Numbered from the stretch's first letter, positions 1-8,570 are shown. The stretch is DNA of 14,637 bases from Streptococcus pseudopneumoniae ATCC BAA-960 = CCUG 49455 (GCF_002087075.1 NZ_MWSM01000028.1:28915-43551), one strand, 5' to 3'. Program-made: numbers and translations. Notes: generated from the sequence alone by a model not told the origin.

Positions 1-36
1 AGCTAGCACCAATTTTAAACTCGCTGGTCAATCTAT

Positions 37-50
37 CGAATTATAATTCG
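37..50. promoter_or_regulatory. Palindrome containing a -10 box, candidate operator of the antitoxin gene
   Basis: The 14 bases CGAATTATAATTCG form a perfect palindrome and contain a consensus -10 hexamer TATAAT at 42-47. No convincing -35 box lies 16-18 bases upstream. Antitoxins of the HigA type usually repress their own promoter by binding a palindrome over the -10 region, so an autoregulatory operator is inferred. A second palindrome, ATTTTTT-C-AAAAAAT, follows at 54-68. Confidence 0.4.
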
Positions 51-98
51 CTCATTTTTTCAAAAAATACATAGACGTAAAAGAAAGAGGGTTAAGAG

Positions 99-392
99 AT
101 GAAGAATAGTGCTATTGGGAGTAATTGGAAGGATGTCCGGTCTCAACTCTTTACCAAGGAGGAAATCCTTGAAAGTGATATGCGAGTGGCTATCATGAGT
201 GAGCTGATTGAAGCCAGGCATGAGCAAGGAATCAGTCAGAAAAAGCTAGAAGAACTTAGTGGAGTAAGCCAGCCTGTCATAGCTAGGATGGAAACAGGCA
301 AGACTAGTCCTCAGTTGGACACAGTCTTAAAAGTCCTAGCCAGTTTGGGAAAGACACTAGCAGTCGTCCCACTCGAACAGGAAAAGAGTTGA
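99..392 (+). CDS. HigA-like XRE-family antitoxin / DNA-binding protein
   Basis: A 97-residue protein with one XRE-type helix-turn-helix at about residues 36-90. The recognition region contains SQKKLEELSGVSQPVIARME, followed by the typical GKTSPQLDTVLKVLASLGK end of HigA antitoxins. The N-terminal 30 residues (NWKDVR, FTKEEI) match the usual lead-in of streptococcal HigA proteins. The start is the ATG at 99, with GAGGG at 87-91 seven bases before it. In HigBA systems the toxin gene normally precedes the antitoxin. The 98 bases visible upstream hold no recognisable HigB C-terminus, and a BOX element follows immediately, so this may be an orphan antitoxin, or the toxin may lie further upstream outside the window. 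A solitary regulator is the alternative. The family call is strong; the pairing is unknown. Confidence 0.8.
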   Translation: MKNSAIGSNWKDVRSQLFTKEEILESDMRVAIMSELIEARHEQGISQKKLEELSGVSQPVIARMETGKTSPQLDTVLKVLASLGKTLAVVPLEQEKS

Positions 393-405
393 TTAGAGTA
401 GACTC

Positions 406-560
406 ATACTCAATGAAAATCAAAGAGCAAACTAGGAAACTAGCCGCAGGTTGCTCAAAACACTGTTTTGAGGTTGTAGATAAGACTGACGAAGTCAGTA
501 ACCATATGTCTAAGGCAAGGCGACGTTGACGCGGTTTGAAGAGATTTTCGAAGAGTATTA
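406..560 (-). repeat. BOX element (boxA-boxB-boxC)
   Basis: About 155 bases, the length expected for one boxA (59), one boxB (45) and one boxC (50). The ends are inverted: ATACTCAATGAAAATC on the left and GATTTTCGAAGAGTATTA on the right. The right part carries the near-invariant GGCAAGGCGACGTTGACG, nearly the published BOX-A1R primer sequence, so boxA lies on the right and the element reads on the minus strand. A CTGAC-GAA-GTCAG hairpin sits in the middle (boxB). BOX elements are dispersed, structure-forming, MITE-like repeats of pneumococci and relatives. This copy lies between the antitoxin stop and the metE leader and could affect either transcript. Between it and the MET-box (561-707) I see only a weak inverted repeat, AGCGT/ACGCT at 612-652. 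Confidence 0.9.
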
Positions 561-707
561 TAGTCTTTTCTAATAACAAGCCATAGTCACTTATAAGAAT
601 TACTAATAAAGCGTTTGAAGAGCATAACTGAAATAAAGCTATAAAACACGCTATACAAAGGATTTGAGGCATTTGTCTCAGGTCTTTTTCTTTTGTTTAA
701 AACAGAT

Positions 708-726
708 ATATAGTTTCAAACTATAT
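708..726 (+). promoter_or_regulatory. MET-box upstream of metE
   Basis: ATATAGTTTCAAACTATAT is a perfect 19-base palindrome centred on C717. It contains the streptococcal MET-box core ATAGTTTnAAACTAT, described for LysR-type MtaR/MetR regulators of methionine genes. It lies 82 bases before the metE ATG. The -35 and -10 hexamers downstream of it are poor (ATTATA at 746-751 is one -10 candidate), which fits an activator-dependent promoter. It suggests metE-metF is switched on by methionine limitation. Confidence 0.85.
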
Positions 727-807
727 CAAAGCCTAATTTTTTACAATTATACAGATGATTTCTTTTCTGTTAAGATAGTTTCAACAACAAATTTTGGAGG
801 ACACATC

Positions 808-3057
808 ATGTCAACTACAATCATCGGTTTCCCTCGTTTGGGTGAATTCCGCGAATTAAAATTTACAACTGAAAAATACTTTAGAAAAGAAATCTCAGAG
901 GAAGAACTTTTAGCAGCAGCAAAAGACTTACGTGCTAAACACTGGAACATTGTCAAAGAAAAAGGCATCACTGAGATTCCATCAAATGACTTTTCTCACT
1001 ATGATAACTTCCTAGATGCAGCTTTCCTTTTCAACGTGGTACCTGCTTCAGTTCAAAACTTGGACTTGTCTGACCTTGAGCGCTACTTCGCTTTGGGACG
1101 TGGTTACCAAGGAGAAAAAGGGGACGTTCGCGCCCTCCCAATGAAGAAATGGTTTAACACTAACTACCACTACATCGTTCCTAAATTTGAAAAAGACACT
1201 CAAGTCAAACTTGCAGGTCACAAGATTTTTGATGAGTTCCAAGAAGCCAAAGAACTTGGTCTCAACACTCGTCCTGTTCTTGTAGGTCCCTTCACTTTCC
1301 TTCAATTGTCAGACTTTGAAGAAGGCGTGAAAGCAGACGACTTCGTAGATAGCTTAGTGGCTACTTACCAAGAAGTTTTTGCTAAATTGGCTGAACTTGG
1401 TGCAACTCGCATCCAATTGGATGAAGCGGCTCTTGTAAAAGACTTGACAGCTGAAGAAAAAGCTCTCTTCTTGAACCTTTACAACAAACTCTTGGCTGAC
1501 AAAAAAGGTCTTGAAGTCTTGCTTCAAACTTATTTCGGTGATGTTCGTGACGTATACGCTGACCTTGTAAACTTGCCAGTAGATGCTATCGGTCTTGACT
1601 TTGTTGAAGGTAAGAAAACTCTTGAACTCGTTAAAGGTGGCTTCCCAGCTGACAAGACTCTCTATGCAGGTATTGTCAATGGTAAAAACATCTGGCGCAA
1701 CAACTACGAAAAGAGCTTGGCTGTTCTTGAGCAAATCCCAGCTGAAAACATCGTTTTGACAAGCTCATGCTCACTTCTTCATGTGCCATTTACAACAGCT
1801 AACGAAGAATTTGAACCAGCTATCTTGAACCACTTTGCCTTTGCAGTTGAAAAATTGGATGAAATCCGTGACTTGGATGCTATCCGCAATGGTCAAGGTT
1901 CAGAAGCTCTTGCAGCCAACAAAGAACTCTTTGCGACTGAGCGTGTTGGTGAAAATGCTGAACTTCGTGCGCGTATCGCTGGCTTGACAGACACAGACTA
2001 CACTCGTTTGCCAGCCTTTGCAGAACGTGAAGCTATCCAAGAAGAAGCTTTCAAACTTCCAGCTCTTCCAACAACAACGATTGGTTCATTCCCTCAAACA
2101 AAAGAAGTTCGTGCCAAACGTTTGGCTTACCGTAAAGGTGAATTGTCTCAAGAAGAGTACGACGCTTTCCTTGCTGAAACGATCGATGAATGGATCAAAT
2201 GGCAAGAAGATATCGACTTTGATGTCCTTGTTCACGGTGAATTTGAGCGTAATGACATGGTTGAGTACTTCGGTCAAAACTTGTCAGGTTACCTCTTCTC
2301 TAAAAATGGTTGGGTACAATCATACGGTATGCGTGGGGTGAAACCACCAATCATCTGGGGTGATGTCACTCGTCTTAACCCTATCACTGTTAAATGGTCT
2401 AGCTATGCACAAAGCCGTACAAACAAACCTGTTAAAGGTATGTTGACTGGACCTGTTACCATCCTCAACTGGTCATTCCCACGTGAAGACATCTCTATCA
2501 AGGATTCTACTCTTCAAATCGCTCTTGCTATCAAGGATGAAGTTCTTGACCTTGAAGCTGCTGGCGTGAAGATCATCCAAATCGACGAGGCTGCTCTTCG
2601 TGAGAAATTGCCACTCCGTCGTAGCGACTGGTACGAAGACTACCTTGACTGGGCAATTCCTGCCTTCCGCTTGGTACACTCAACAGTAGCGTCAGATACA
2701 CAAATCCACACTCACATGTGTTACTCAGAATTTACAGATATCATCCCAGCTATCGACAACATGGATGCAGACGTTATCTCATTTGAAGCTAGCCGTTCAA
2801 ACCTTGAAATCTTGGACGAACTCAAAGCGAAAAACTTCCAAACAGAAGTGGGACCTGGGGTTTACGATATCCACTCACCTCGTGTGCCAAATGAAGGCGA
2901 AATCGACAATACAATCGAAGCTATCCTTGCTAAAGTGCCAAGCAAGAAAGTTTGGATCAACCCAGACTGTGGTTTGAAAACACGTGGTATTCCAGAAACA
3001 AAAGAAAGCTTGATCCGCCTTGTTGAAGCAGCGAAAGCTGCGCGTGAGAAATTGTAA
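808..3057 (+). CDS. metE: Cobalamin-independent methionine synthase MetE
   Basis: MetE (5-methyltetrahydropteroyltriglutamate-homocysteine methyltransferase) transfers a methyl group from methyl-tetrahydrofolate to homocysteine, making methionine in the cytoplasm. The protein has 749 residues, the usual full length. It has an N-terminal barrel beginning [11 protein letters not shown] and a catalytic C-terminal barrel opening with [14 protein letters not shown]. The zinc and homocysteine ligands are present as H636 and C638 (HTHMCYSE), E660 (SFEAS) and C721 (NPDCGLKTR), with the same spacing as E. coli H641/C643/E665/C726. I chose ATG 808, because GGAGG lies six bases before it and the protein then begins as in relatives; the frame is open to 664 but that part is leader. 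It is preceded by a MET-box and followed after 63 bases by metF. Confidence 0.98.
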   Translation: MSTTIIGFPRLGEFRELKFTTEKYFRKEISEEELLAAAKDLRAKHWNIVKEKGITEIPSNDFSHYDNFLDAAFLFNVVPASVQNLDLSDLERYFALGRGYQGEKGDVRALPMKKWFNTNYHYIVPKFEKDTQVKLAGHKIFDEFQEAKELGLNTRPVLVGPFTFLQLSDFEEGVKADDFVDSLVATYQEVFAKLAELGATRIQLDEAALVKDLTAEEKALFLNLYNKLLADKKGLEVLLQTYFGDVRDVYADLVNLPVDAIGLDFVEGKKTLELVKGGFPADKTLYAGIVNGKNIWRNNYEKSLAVLEQIPAENIVLTSSCSLLHVPFTTANEEFEPAILNHFAFAVEKLDEIRDLDAIRNGQGSEALAANKELFATERVGENAELRARIAGLTDTDYTRLPAFAEREAIQEEAFKLPALPTTTIGSFPQTKEVRAKRLAYRKGELSQEEYDAFLAETIDEWIKWQEDIDFDVLVHGEFERNDMVEYFGQNLSGYLFSKNGWVQSYGMRGVKPPIIWGDVTRLNPITVKWSSYAQSRTNKPVKGMLTGPVTILNWSFPREDISIKDSTLQIALAIKDEVLDLEAAGVKIIQIDEAALREKLPLRRSDWYEDYLDWAIPAFRLVHSTVASDTQIHTHMCYSEFTDIIPAIDNMDADVISFEASRSNLEILDELKAKNFQTEVGPGVYDIHSPRVPNEGEIDNTIEAILAKVPSKKVWINPDCGLKTRGIPETKESLIRLVEAAKAAREKL

Positions 3058-3120
3058 GATTAGATTTCTCTCCATACAATGGTTGTTCAAAAAGAAATCA
3101 ACTAGAAAAGGTTATTACAT

Positions 3121-3987
3121 ATGTCACGCCAAACACCGTCACTCTCATTTGAAGTGTTCCCTCCAAACCCAGCCGTGGGTAATGGTAACATTATTTCAGC
3201 CTTGCAGGATATGCAGGAGTTGGCTCCCCATTTTATCAGTGTAACTGCCAGCAATAATAAATTTAATATCAAGGAAACGACGGTCCGTTTGGCTGATTTT
3301 ATCCAAAATGACTTGGCGATTCCGACCATTGCCCACTTGCCAGCCATCTATTTGACTAAGGACAAGGTGGCTGAAACCATTGCGGACTTGGACAAGGTTG
3401 GGGTGCAGAAAATCTTGGCTCTTCGTGGGGATATTATTCCAGATGTGGAGCCGCAAAAGGATTTTCGCTATGCAACTGACTTAATTGAGTTCATCAAGGA
3501 ACAAGCTCCTCACTTTGATATTGTTGGTGCTTGCTATCCAGAAGGGCACCCAGATTCGCCAAATCAGATTTTAGATATTCAAAATCTCAAGAAGAAAGTG
3601 GATGCAGGTTGTTCGAGCCTTGTGACTCAGCTTTTCTTTGACAATGAGCGCTTCTATGATTTCCAAGACAAGTGTATCTTGGCTGGGATTGATGTTCCTA
3701 TTCATGCAGGGATTATGCCAATTCTGAATCGAAATCAGGCCCTCCGCCTCTTGAAGACTTGTGAGAATATCCATCTTCCACGTAAATTCAAAGCCATCTT
3801 AGACAAGTATGAGCATGACCCTGAGTCGCTCAGAGCAGCAGGACTTGCCTATGCGGTGGACCAAATCGTGGACTTGGTAACTCAGGATGTTGCAGGTGTG
3901 CATCTCTACACTATGAACAATGCTGAAACAGCAAAATACATCCATCAAGCAACCCATGCCTTGTTTAATCATCAGTCTCTAGGATAA
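3121..3987 (+). CDS. metF: 5,10-methylenetetrahydrofolate reductase MetF
   Basis: MetF reduces methylene-tetrahydrofolate to methyl-tetrahydrofolate using FAD and NAD(P)H, which supplies the methyl donor for MetE encoded just upstream. The protein has 288 residues, normal for this family. Visible landmarks are the N-terminal SFEVFPPNP (with the conserved glutamate), ALRGD, GACYPEGHP, TQLFFDNE, HAGIMPI and HLYTMN, in the order expected of the single TIM barrel that holds FAD. The start ATG 3121 follows GAAAAGG at 3105-3111. The 63-base gap after metE has no terminator, so the two genes are probably cotranscribed under the MET-box. A strong terminator follows ten bases after the stop. Confidence 0.97.
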   Translation: MSRQTPSLSFEVFPPNPAVGNGNIISALQDMQELAPHFISVTASNNKFNIKETTVRLADFIQNDLAIPTIAHLPAIYLTKDKVAETIADLDKVGVQKILALRGDIIPDVEPQKDFRYATDLIEFIKEQAPHFDIVGACYPEGHPDSPNQILDIQNLKKKVDAGCSSLVTQLFFDNERFYDFQDKCILAGIDVPIHAGIMPILNRNQALRLLKTCENIHLPRKFKAILDKYEHDPESLRAAGLAYAVDQIVDLVTQDVAGVHLYTMNNAETAKYIHQATHALFNHQSLG

Positions 3988-3996
3988 TAAAAAGCA

Positions 3997-4033
3997 AACC
4001 ATTCTTCTCAAGTGAGGGGAATGGTTCCTTTTT
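3997..4033 (+). terminator. Rho-independent terminator of metE-metF
   Basis: AACCATTC (3997-4004) pairs perfectly with GAATGGTT (4019-4026). The inner CTC/GAG pairs extend the stem, and CCTTTTT follows. It closes the methionine operon. Confidence 0.9.
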
Positions 4034-4063
4034 AATGGTAAAGACCGCACTTTTTAAGAAAAA

Positions 4064-4074
4064 TATGATAAAAT
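4064..4074 (+). promoter_or_regulatory. Extended -10 promoter driving the pnp upstream region
   Basis: TGATAAAAT at 4066-4074 fits the extended -10 pattern TGnTAnAAT that is common in pneumococci. No good -35 box is visible. It lies just after the metF terminator and points toward pnp. If used, it would give a leader of about 750 nt before the pnp ATG, covering the hairpin cluster and the tandem repeats. Confidence 0.5.
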
Positions 4075-4124
4075 AGACTCTGTACGTACTTGATACAAAG
4101 ATGAGGGTATTTAGGTTGTAGAGG

Positions 4125-4386
4125 TTTGTTTAAAGTTGATTATTTTTTAAACAAAATCTGATAATGTGTGTCTCAAAAAACACGAACGGAGTGAGTATTT
4201 AAAAGATATTTCACGCTATCGTGGTATCTTAGATGATAACAATATTATTATCTAAGGCAGGATTTTTGAGAGTAAAATAGTTCGGGAAACTATTTTAGCC
4301 TGAGCATAGAAATAAAAAGGCGAAGTAATTAAAAATTACCATTGAAATTCCGTTGGATTTCTAAAATCATCCACTGGATAATTTTA
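4125..4386 (+). other. Hairpin-rich non-coding region, candidate structured RNA
   Basis: No credible gene is present. I read seven closely spaced inverted repeats. (1) TTTGTTTAAA 4125-4134 with TTTAAACAAA 4146-4155. (2) AAGATA plus CACG with CGTG plus TATCTT, 4203-4230. (3) TTAGATGATAA 4229-4239 with TTATTATCTAA 4245-4255, a G-U pair if RNA on the + strand. (4) TAAAATAGTT 4273-4282 with AACTATTTTA 4288-4297, closed outside by CAGG/CCTG. (5) GTAATT/AATTAC 4325-4339. (6) GAAATtCC/GGATTTC 4344-4361. (7) TAAAATcATCC/GGATaATTTTA 4362-4386. Such density is unusual for spacer DNA. I do not recognise a known riboswitch, T-box (no GGTGGNACC motif), tmRNA, 6S or RNase P RNA here. A leader RNA of pnp, an sRNA, or a decayed mobile repeat are all possible. 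Strand is inferred from the promoter at 4064 and the G-U pair. Confidence 0.45.
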
Positions 4387-4420
4387 GCTCCCGTCCGCAC
4401 TATTCCAGGGAAATATCAAA

Positions 4421-4781
4421 AAGATACTTAATTGAATTTTGGCCTCATTCCTTAGGAAAAAAGATAAGCTTCCTAGCACTCATCGAGTGCGGCGTCACCT
4501 TCCTATTTTTCTACAGAAATGTTCGGCAAGCCGAACCGTCCAAAGTATCTTGTGTAATTGAACACGCCTACAACTCTGTGGAAAAAGATAAATCTGCCTA
4601 GGAGCGGTCGCTCCGTTGTTCGATTTCCTATTTTCCTTTGAGTTGCTTGACGTCCTTGGTATCTTGAGTAATTGAACACGCCTACAACTCTGTGGAAAAA
4701 GATAAATCTACCTAGGAGCATTCGCTCCGTCGTTCGATTTCCTATTTTCCTTTGAGTTGCTTAACGGCTTAGTATCTTGAT
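4421..4781. repeat. Three tandem copies of a ~115-nt hairpin-bearing repeat before pnp
   Basis: Copy 1 (4555-4668, 114 nt) and copy 2 (4669-4781) are about 90% identical, sharing TAATTGAACACGCCTACAAC, GTGGAAAAAGATAAATCT and TTTCCTATTTTCCTTTGAG. A diverged copy 0 (4429-4554) keeps TAATTGAA, GGAAAAAAGATAA, CCTAG, TTCCTATTTT and the end motif GTATCTTG. All copies hold a central hairpin: GCACTC-atc-GAGTGC in copy 0, GGAGC-ggtc-GCTCC in copy 1 and GGAGC-attc-GCTCC in copy 2. GGAAAA can also pair with TTTTCC around that hairpin. Copy 0 is bracketed by a perfect inverted 9-mer, AAGATACTT (4421-4429) and AAGTATCTT (4542-4550). It may be a dispersed pneumococcal repeat (SPRITE is one candidate; I cannot confirm it). 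The open frame it makes on the minus strand is a by-product of the repeat. Confidence 0.8.
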
Positions 4782-4803
4782 TTTTGTAGGCAAGGCGTAT
4801 AAT
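4777..4803 (+). promoter_or_regulatory. Possible proximal pnp promoter
   Basis: TATAAT at 4798-4803 is a perfect -10 box. The best -35 is TTGATT at 4777-4782, with a short 15-base spacer. The -35 would lie in the end motif of the last tandem repeat, so the repeat may supply part of the promoter. The leader would be only about 20 nt. The pnp ribosome binding site AAAGGGGA (4815-4822) follows. Confidence 0.4.
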
Positions 4804-4827
4804 TTCATCAATCCAAAGGGGATTAAA

Positions 4828-7041
4828 ATGACAAAACAAGTGTTTCAAACGACTTTTGCGGGTCGTGAGTTAATTGTAGAGACTGGTCAGGTTGCTAAGC
4901 AAGCAAATGGCTCTGTTGTCGTGCGTTACGGTGAGTCAACTGTCTTGACTGCGGCCGTTATGTCTAAGAAAATGGCAACTGGGGATTTCTTCCCTCTTCA
5001 AGTCAACTACGAAGAAAAAATGTATGCAGCAGGGAAGTTTCCTGGTGGCTTTATGAAACGTGAAGGACGTCCTTCAACGGATGCGACCTTGACAGCGCGT
5101 TTGATTGACCGTCCAATTCGTCCTATGTTTGCGGAAGGTTTCCGTAATGAAGTACAAGTGATTAACACCGTGCTTTCTTATGATGAAAATGCATCTGCAC
5201 CAATGGCTGCTATGTTTGGTTCATCCTTGGCGCTGTCTATTTCAGATATTCCATTTGACGGCCCAATCGCTGGGGTACAAGTGAGCTATGTAGATGGTCA
5301 AATCATCATCAACCCTACGCAAGAACAAGCAGAGCAATCTCTTCTTGAATTGACAGTAGCTGGAACCAAGCACGCTATCAACATGGTAGAGTCTGGTGCC
5401 AAAGAATTGTCAGAAGAAATCATGTTGGAAGCGCTTCTTAAAGGGCACGAAGCTGTCAAAGAATTGATTGCCTTCCAAGAAGAAATCGTTGCTGCTGTCG
5501 GTAAAGAAAAAGCAGAAGTGGAATTGCTTCACGTGGCTGCTGAATTGCAGGCAGAAATCATCTCAGCTTACAACAGTGACCTCCAAAAAGCGGTTCAAGT
5601 AGAAGAAAAATTGGCTCGTGAAGCTGCTACTCAAGCAGTTAAAGACCAAGTGACTGCTGTTTATGAAGAAAAATATGCAGACCACGAAGAATTTGACCGT
5701 ATCATGCGTGATGTGGCTGAAATCTTGGAACAAATGGAACACGCAGAAGTGCGACGTTTAATTACAGAAGACAAGGTGCGTCCTGATGGTCGTAAGGTCG
5801 ATGAAATCCGTCCTTTGGATGCGGTTGTTGACTTCCTTCCTCGTGTGCACGGCTCCGGTCTCTTCACTCGTGGACAAACTCAGGCTCTTTCAGTCTTGAC
5901 CTTGGCTCCGATGGGAGAAACTCAAATCATTGATGGTTTGGATCCAGAGTACAAGAAACGCTTTATGCACCACTATAACTTTCCACAATACTCTGTAGGG
6001 GAAACAGGTCGTTACGGTGCGCCAGGTCGTCGTGAAATCGGTCACGGTGCTCTTGGTGAGCGTGCTCTTGCTCAAGTCTTGCCAAGCTTGGAAGAATTCC
6101 CATACGCTATCCGTCTAGTAGCAGAAGTTTTGGAATCAAACGGTTCTTCATCTCAAGCTTCTATCTGTGCGGGAACTCTTGCCCTTATGGCTGGTGGTGT
6201 GCCAATCAAGGCGCCAGTAGCTGGTATTGCTATGGGACTTATCTCAGATGGAAATAACTACACAGTATTGACAGATATCCAAGGTTTGGAAGATCACTTT
6301 GGAGATATGGACTTCAAGGTTGCAGGTACTCGTGATGGGATTACAGCCCTTCAAATGGATATCAAGATTCAAGGGATTACTGCAGAAATCTTGACGGAGG
6401 CTCTTGCTCAAGCCAAGAAAGCGCGTTTTGAAATCCTTGATGTCATTGAAGCAACCATTCCAGAAGTTCGTCCAGAATTGGCTCCAACTGCTCCGAAAAT
6501 TGATACGATCAAGATTGATGTGGACAAGATTAAGATTGTCATCGGTAAGGGTGGAGAAACCATCGACAAGATTATCGCTGAAACAGGCGTTAAGATTGAC
6601 ATCGACGAAGAAGGTAACGTATCTATCTACTCTAGCGACCAAGATGCCATCAATCGTGCTAAAGAAATTATTGCTGGTTTGGTTCGTGAAGCTAAGGTGG
6701 ACGAAGTTTACCGTGCTAAAGTCGTTCGTATCGAGAAATTTGGTGCCTTTGTTAACCTCTTTGATAAGACAGATGCTCTTGTTCATATCTCGGAGATGGC
6801 TTGGACTCGTACCAATCGTGTAGAGGATTTGGTAGAAATCGGGGATGAAGTTGATGTTAAGGTTATCAAGATTGATGAAAAAGGCCGTATCGATGCCTCT
6901 ATGAAGGCTCTTCTACCTCGTCCGCCAAAACCTGAGCATGATGAAAAAGGTGAAAAGTCTGAGCGCCCTCACCGCCCACGTCATCACAAGGAACACAAAC
7001 CTAAGAAAGAATTTACAGAGACACCAAAAGATTCAGAGTAA
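4828..7041 (+). CDS. pnp: Polyribonucleotide nucleotidyltransferase (PNPase)
   Basis: PNPase degrades RNA 3' to 5' using phosphate and acts in mRNA turnover as a homotrimer. The protein has 737 residues with the usual order of domains: first RNase PH core (about 1-210), helical linker, second RNase PH core (about 310-540, containing FTRGQTQAL and the [15 protein letters not shown] stretch), a KH domain with the GXXG loop G573-K-G-G576, and an S1 domain from about residue 628 ([16 protein letters not shown]). The C-terminal tail is rich in His, Lys and Arg. I chose ATG 4828, because AAAGGGGA lies six bases before it and [15 protein letters not shown] is the standard beginning; the frame is open 17 codons further up through promoter-like DNA. 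cysE follows after 15 bases. Regulation may involve the long structured region upstream. Confidence 0.98.
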   Translation: MTKQVFQTTFAGRELIVETGQVAKQANGSVVVRYGESTVLTAAVMSKKMATGDFFPLQVNYEEKMYAAGKFPGGFMKREGRPSTDATLTARLIDRPIRPMFAEGFRNEVQVINTVLSYDENASAPMAAMFGSSLALSISDIPFDGPIAGVQVSYVDGQIIINPTQEQAEQSLLELTVAGTKHAINMVESGAKELSEEIMLEALLKGHEAVKELIAFQEEIVAAVGKEKAEVELLHVAAELQAEIISAYNSDLQKAVQVEEKLAREAATQAVKDQVTAVYEEKYADHEEFDRIMRDVAEILEQMEHAEVRRLITEDKVRPDGRKVDEIRPLDAVVDFLPRVHGSGLFTRGQTQALSVLTLAPMGETQIIDGLDPEYKKRFMHHYNFPQYSVGETGRYGAPGRREIGHGALGERALAQVLPSLEEFPYAIRLVAEVLESNGSSSQASICAGTLALMAGGVPIKAPVAGIAMGLISDGNNYTVLTDIQGLEDHFGDMDFKVAGTRDGITALQMDIKIQGITAEILTEALAQAKKARFEILDVIEATIPEVRPELAPTAPKIDTIKIDVDKIKIVIGKGGETIDKIIAETGVKIDIDEEGNVSIYSSDQDAINRAKEIIAGLVREAKVDEVYRAKVVRIEKFGAFVNLFDKTDALVHISEMAWTRTNRVEDLVEIGDEVDVKVIKIDEKGRIDASMKALLPRPPKPEHDEKGEKSERPHRPRHHKEHKPKKEFTETPKDSE

Positions 7042-7056
7042 GAAAAGGAGAAATGT

Positions 7057-7674
7057 ATGGGGTGGTGGCGCGAAACCATTGATATCGTAAAAGAAAATGA
7101 TCCAGCGGCCCGCACCACTTTGGAGGTTTTGCTGACTTATCCAGGTGTCAAGGCCTTGGCGGCCCACCGTCTCTCGCATTTTCTCTGGAAGTACGGCTTC
7201 AAACTCTTAGCTCGTATGCACAGTCAGTTTTGGCGCTTTTGGACTCAGATTGAGATTCATCCAGGTGCCCAGATTGATTCAGGTGTCTTTATCGACCACG
7301 GTTCAGGCTTGGTGATTGGAGAAACAGCGATCGTTGAAAAAGGCGTTCTTCTTTATCACGGGGTGACTCTTGGTGGAACTGGTAAGGATGTTGGAAAACG
7401 CCATCCGACCGTTCGAAAGGGAGCTCTCATATCGGCTCATGCCCAAGTCATCGGACCAGTGGAAATCGGTGAAAATGCCAAGGTTGGTGCAGCAGCAGTT
7501 GTCGTGGCAGATGTACCTAGTGATGTGACGGTTGTCGGTATTCCGGCTAAGATTGTCCGCCTTCATGGTAAGAAGGATGAGCCTGTCATTCACGAAGTCG
7601 AAGAAAAACGAGAGTATTATGTTAATAAACTCGAGCAGGCTAAAGAAGCCAGTCATAGATCGTCTGGTTTGTAG
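7057..7674 (+). CDS. cysE: Serine O-acetyltransferase CysE
   Basis: CysE transfers acetyl from acetyl-CoA to L-serine, giving O-acetylserine, the first committed step of cysteine synthesis. The protein has 205 residues, the short form normal for Firmicutes. A helical N-terminal part (MGWWRETIDIVKENDPAART) leads into the left-handed beta-helix of hexapeptide repeats from about residue 65. Active-site residues align with the enterobacterial enzyme: D80-H81 in FIDHGSG correspond to D157-H158, and H116 in KRHP to H193. VTLGGTGKDVGKRHP is the family signature. AAAAGGAG lies just before ATG 7057, only 15 bases after pnp, so the gene is probably read through from pnp. I see no palindrome of the CYS-box type before it. 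Confidence 0.96.
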   Translation: MGWWRETIDIVKENDPAARTTLEVLLTYPGVKALAAHRLSHFLWKYGFKLLARMHSQFWRFWTQIEIHPGAQIDSGVFIDHGSGLVIGETAIVEKGVLLYHGVTLGGTGKDVGKRHPTVRKGALISAHAQVIGPVEIGENAKVGAAAVVVADVPSDVTVVGIPAKIVRLHGKKDEPVIHEVEEKREYYVNKLEQAKEASHRSSGL

Positions 7675-7685
7675 AGGATACCTAT

Positions 7686-8570
7686 ATGATTCAAGCAAGA
7701 AACAAGTTAAGCCAAGAGGAGCTATCTGAGGCGAAAAAAGTAATTAACTGTTGCCAAAACTATGACGGTACCTATCGCGATCCCTATCTCTCTAACATGC
7801 TTAATTTTGACCCAAACATGCCCGCCTTTTTCCTTTATTATGAAAAAGGCGAACTTGTTGGTTTATTAACTGTTTATGCAGATGATCAAGATGTGGAAGT
7901 GACGATACTGGTTCATCCAGATCATCGCCGTCAGGGAATTGCGCGTGCTTTGTTTACGAGTTTTGAGAAAGAAACGGCTTCTTTCCCTATTCGGTCAGTC
8001 ACTTTTCAGACAGAACGTATTTTTTTAGAGAATCATCCTGACTTTGCCAGTAACTGGGGACTAATCGAGGATGAAGAGACAGAAACCTGGTTAGGTAAGG
8101 ATAGAAGACCATATCAGTTAGCAAAACTTTCTAATCTTGAAGTTTTGTTAGCAGATAGTTCGTATCAGGAGCAAATTAGCCAGTTAAAATTTCAGGCATT
8201 TTCAGAGGAACATGAATCTAGAGAAGTTGTGGATAGATATGTCGCTGAAGCTCTGAAGGATCCAGAAAGTCGCTTATATATTTTGTTAAAAGACAGTCAG
8301 GTTATTGGAACTTGCACGGTAGATTTATCGACTAATACGAATTACTTCTACGGTTTAGCAATATTGGAACCTGAACGTGGGAAAGGCTATGGAAGCTACT
8401 TAGCAAAATCCCTCGTCAACCAACTAATTGAGCAAAATGACAAGGAATTTCAGATTGCAGTGGAAGATAGCAATGTAGGTGCCAAACGTTTGTATGAAAA
8501 AATTGGCTTTGTCAAACAGACTCAGGTGGTTTATCTGAATGAGAAAGGAGCAAGGGATTCCGAAGTGTAG
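7686..8570 (+). CDS. GNAT acetyltransferase with two tandem domains
   Basis: The 294-residue protein appears to hold two GNAT folds. The first (about 1-130) carries an acetyl-CoA binding motif A, VHPDHRRQGIARAL (R/Q-x-x-G-x-A form). The second (about 150-285) carries LEPERGKGYGSYLAKSL, followed by the DSNVGAKRLYEKIGF motif typical of GNAT C-termini. Both pyrophosphate loops look intact, so either half could bind acetyl-CoA; in such tandem proteins often only one half is active. The substrate is unknown. It starts at ATG 7686, 11 bases after the cysE stop with GAGGA at 7674-7678, so it is likely the last gene of a pnp-cysE-GNAT unit and is followed by a terminator hairpin. Its place between cysE and cysS hints at, but does not show, a role in thiol or amino-acid acetylation. 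Confidence 0.85.
   Translation: MIQARNKLSQEELSEAKKVINCCQNYDGTYRDPYLSNMLNFDPNMPAFFLYYEKGELVGLLTVYADDQDVEVTILVHPDHRRQGIARALFTSFEKETASFPIRSVTFQTERIFLENHPDFASNWGLIEDEETETWLGKDRRPYQLAKLSNLEVLLADSSYQEQISQLKFQAFSEEHESREVVDRYVAEALKDPESRLYILLKDSQVIGTCTVDLSTNTNYFYGLAILEPERGKGYGSYLAKSLVNQLIEQNDKEFQIAVEDSNVGAKRLYEKIGFVKQTQVVYLNEKGARDSEV

Noticed and set aside
304..672. Minus-strand 122-residue frame
   Set aside because: It runs across the BOX element and the end of the antitoxin gene; it is a shadow with no supporting signals.
664..807. N-terminal extension of metE
   Set aside because: It covers the MET-box and leader; the GGAGG site and family start place translation at 808.
4075..4440. T-box or other known riboswitch before pnp
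   Set aside because: No GGTGGNACC T-box motif and no riboswitch core that I know; kept only as unclassified structure.
4503..4721. Minus-strand 72-residue frame with an internal peptide repeat (LLGRFIFFHRVVGVFNY twice)
   Set aside because: It is produced by the tandem DNA repeat; it has no good ribosome site and the sequence constraint fits hairpins better than codons.
4429..4781. CRISPR array
   Set aside because: The repeats are about 115 nt, directly abutting, with no unique spacers and no cas genes.
6244..6786. Minus-strand 180-residue frame inside pnp
   Set aside because: It is antisense to a well-conserved coding region; no start signals and no recognisable domain.
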